DNA of 5,361 bases from JBKPRX01 sp046734795 (GTDB taxonomy: Bacteria; Actinomycetota; Thermoleophilia; Gaiellales; Gaiellaceae): NCBI GenBank assembly GCA_046734795.1, contig JBKPRX010000169.1:1-5361 (forward strand), in the 5' to 3' direction. Made by a program: the position numbers and the translations under genes. This document shows positions 4,897 through 5,361 of this stretch, one piece after another (within the stretch, counting starts at the first letter, position 1; the number at the start of each line of letters is the position of its first letter). The notes under the pieces are model-generated. The model saw only the letters and a list, made by a program, of their open reading frames with translations. It had not been told where the DNA came from and did no database searches.

Positions 4897-5361
4897 TTTG
4901 GCTCTTCATGCAGCTCCGGCCACTTCGCATGGTGCTCCTGCGCCCAGTCGCGCCGCACGGTGCCGCGCGTGATGCCGCGGAGCGCGTGCCGTGTCGACGG
5001 ATAGATCAGCGCGAGATACAGGTGGCCGACGAGCAGGACGAGCGACACGTACATGAGCGCGTCGTGCAGAACGACAGTGCTCGCGAAGCGGAAGCGCGTG
5101 TCGCGCTCGCCGAGCCAGAGCAGCGCGCCCGACACTGCGAAAAGCACCGCGAACGAAGCAGTCAGTGCCGCGTTCAGCTTCTGACCTGCGTTGAAGCGGC
5201 CTTGGCGAACGCGCACGCGTCGCAGCCAGAGCCGGTCGTCCTCGTCGAAGAGGTCGAGGTCGCGGAGCGTTCGCCGGAGCCCGCGGCGGTCGCCGACGAC
5301 GACGACGAACACGATCGCGGCGAGCCAGGCGACTGCGGTGTAGACGTGAACGTCCTTCACG
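4893..5361 (-). CDS. Formate dehydrogenase gamma-like cytochrome b subunit, C-terminal part (5' end outside window)
   Basis: This is a di-heme membrane cytochrome b of the FdnI/FdoI (cytochrome b561-like) family, which passes electrons from a periplasmic or membrane-facing dehydrogenase to quinone. The visible 155 residues lack the first helix; the full family length is around 210-220. Helices lie near residues 8-24, 65-84 and 96-118. His5 precedes the first visible helix, and the last helix carries His99 and His113 (LHDALMYVSLVLLVGH). A His pair 14 residues apart matches the haem-ligand spacing known from E. coli FdnI (His155/His169, from memory). The loop RFNAGQKLNA is a strong family hallmark, as is the tail ALRGITRGTVRRDWAQEHHAKW. 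The GTG at 5360 is probably an internal Val. The stop overlaps the regulator start by 4 nt (ATGA), so it is first, or among the first, in an operon with the two-component system. A gamma subunit of another molybdopterin oxidoreductase, or a hydrogenase-type cytochrome b, is a possible alternative. Confidence 0.88.
   Translation of the reverse strand, partial: VKDVHVYTAVAWLAAIVFVVVVGDRRGLRRTLRDLDLFDEDDRLWLRRVRVRQGRFNAGQKLNAALTASFAVLFAVSGALLWLGERDTRFRFASTVVLHDALMYVSLVLLVGHLYLALIYPSTRHALRGITRGTVRRDWAQEHHAKWPELHEEPK

Noticed and set aside
4252..5004. 250-codon + strand open frame opposite the response regulator and cytochrome
   Set aside because: It is antisense to two well-supported genes and has no recognisable motif.
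5358..5360. GTG near the right edge as the start of the cytochrome gene
   Set aside because: The protein would lack the first helix and a haem-ligand His of the family, so the codon is more likely internal and the gene continues past the window.

Overview
The window is GC-rich bacterial DNA (roughly two-thirds G+C by eye) with strong G/C preference at third codon positions, GTG starts and very tight gene packing. The style of the proteins suggests a high-GC actinobacterium, possibly of the Thermoleophilia type (Gaiellales/Solirubrobacterales). That placement is an inference; no rRNA or other phylogenetic marker is present. No tRNA, CRISPR array, insertion sequence or phage gene was seen. Coding covers almost everything, and the only gap on the main strand (2952-3139) is largely filled by a small ORF on the opposite strand.

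Layout, left to right. (1) At 2-487 (+) is the C-terminal part of a stand-alone type ABC ATPase, cut by the left edge. (2) From 2951 down to 488 (-) is a three-gene ABC-2 exporter operon of the DrrAB/NodIJ kind: one ATPase followed by two different but related membrane permeases, joined by 1-nt and 4-nt overlaps. (3) At 3012-3143 (+) is a 43-residue, extremely acidic hypothetical ORF, divergent from the exporter operon and convergent with the next operon. (4) From the right edge down to 3140 (-) is a second tight operon: a formate-dehydrogenase-gamma-like cytochrome b subunit (cut by the right edge), an OmpR-type response regulator and a HAMP-type sensor histidine kinase, each joined by a 4-nt overlap.

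How it works together. The exporter operon should make a complete ABC-2 efflux or polymer/lipid export pump (ATPase plus a probable permease heterodimer). Its substrate cannot be read from sequence. The right-hand operon physically couples a quinone-reactive cytochrome b with a two-component system whose kinase has almost no extracytoplasmic domain. The most attractive hypothesis in the window is that this kinase monitors membrane redox or quinone state, or the cytochrome complex itself. Both convergent junctions place the two stop codons inside a short perfect palindrome with no intergenic space.

I see no clear evidence for a wholly new system. The points most worth checking are the cytochrome/two-component linkage, the small acidic ORF with its hydrophobic antisense frame, the dual-stop palindromes and the possible leaderless start of the exporter ATPase.
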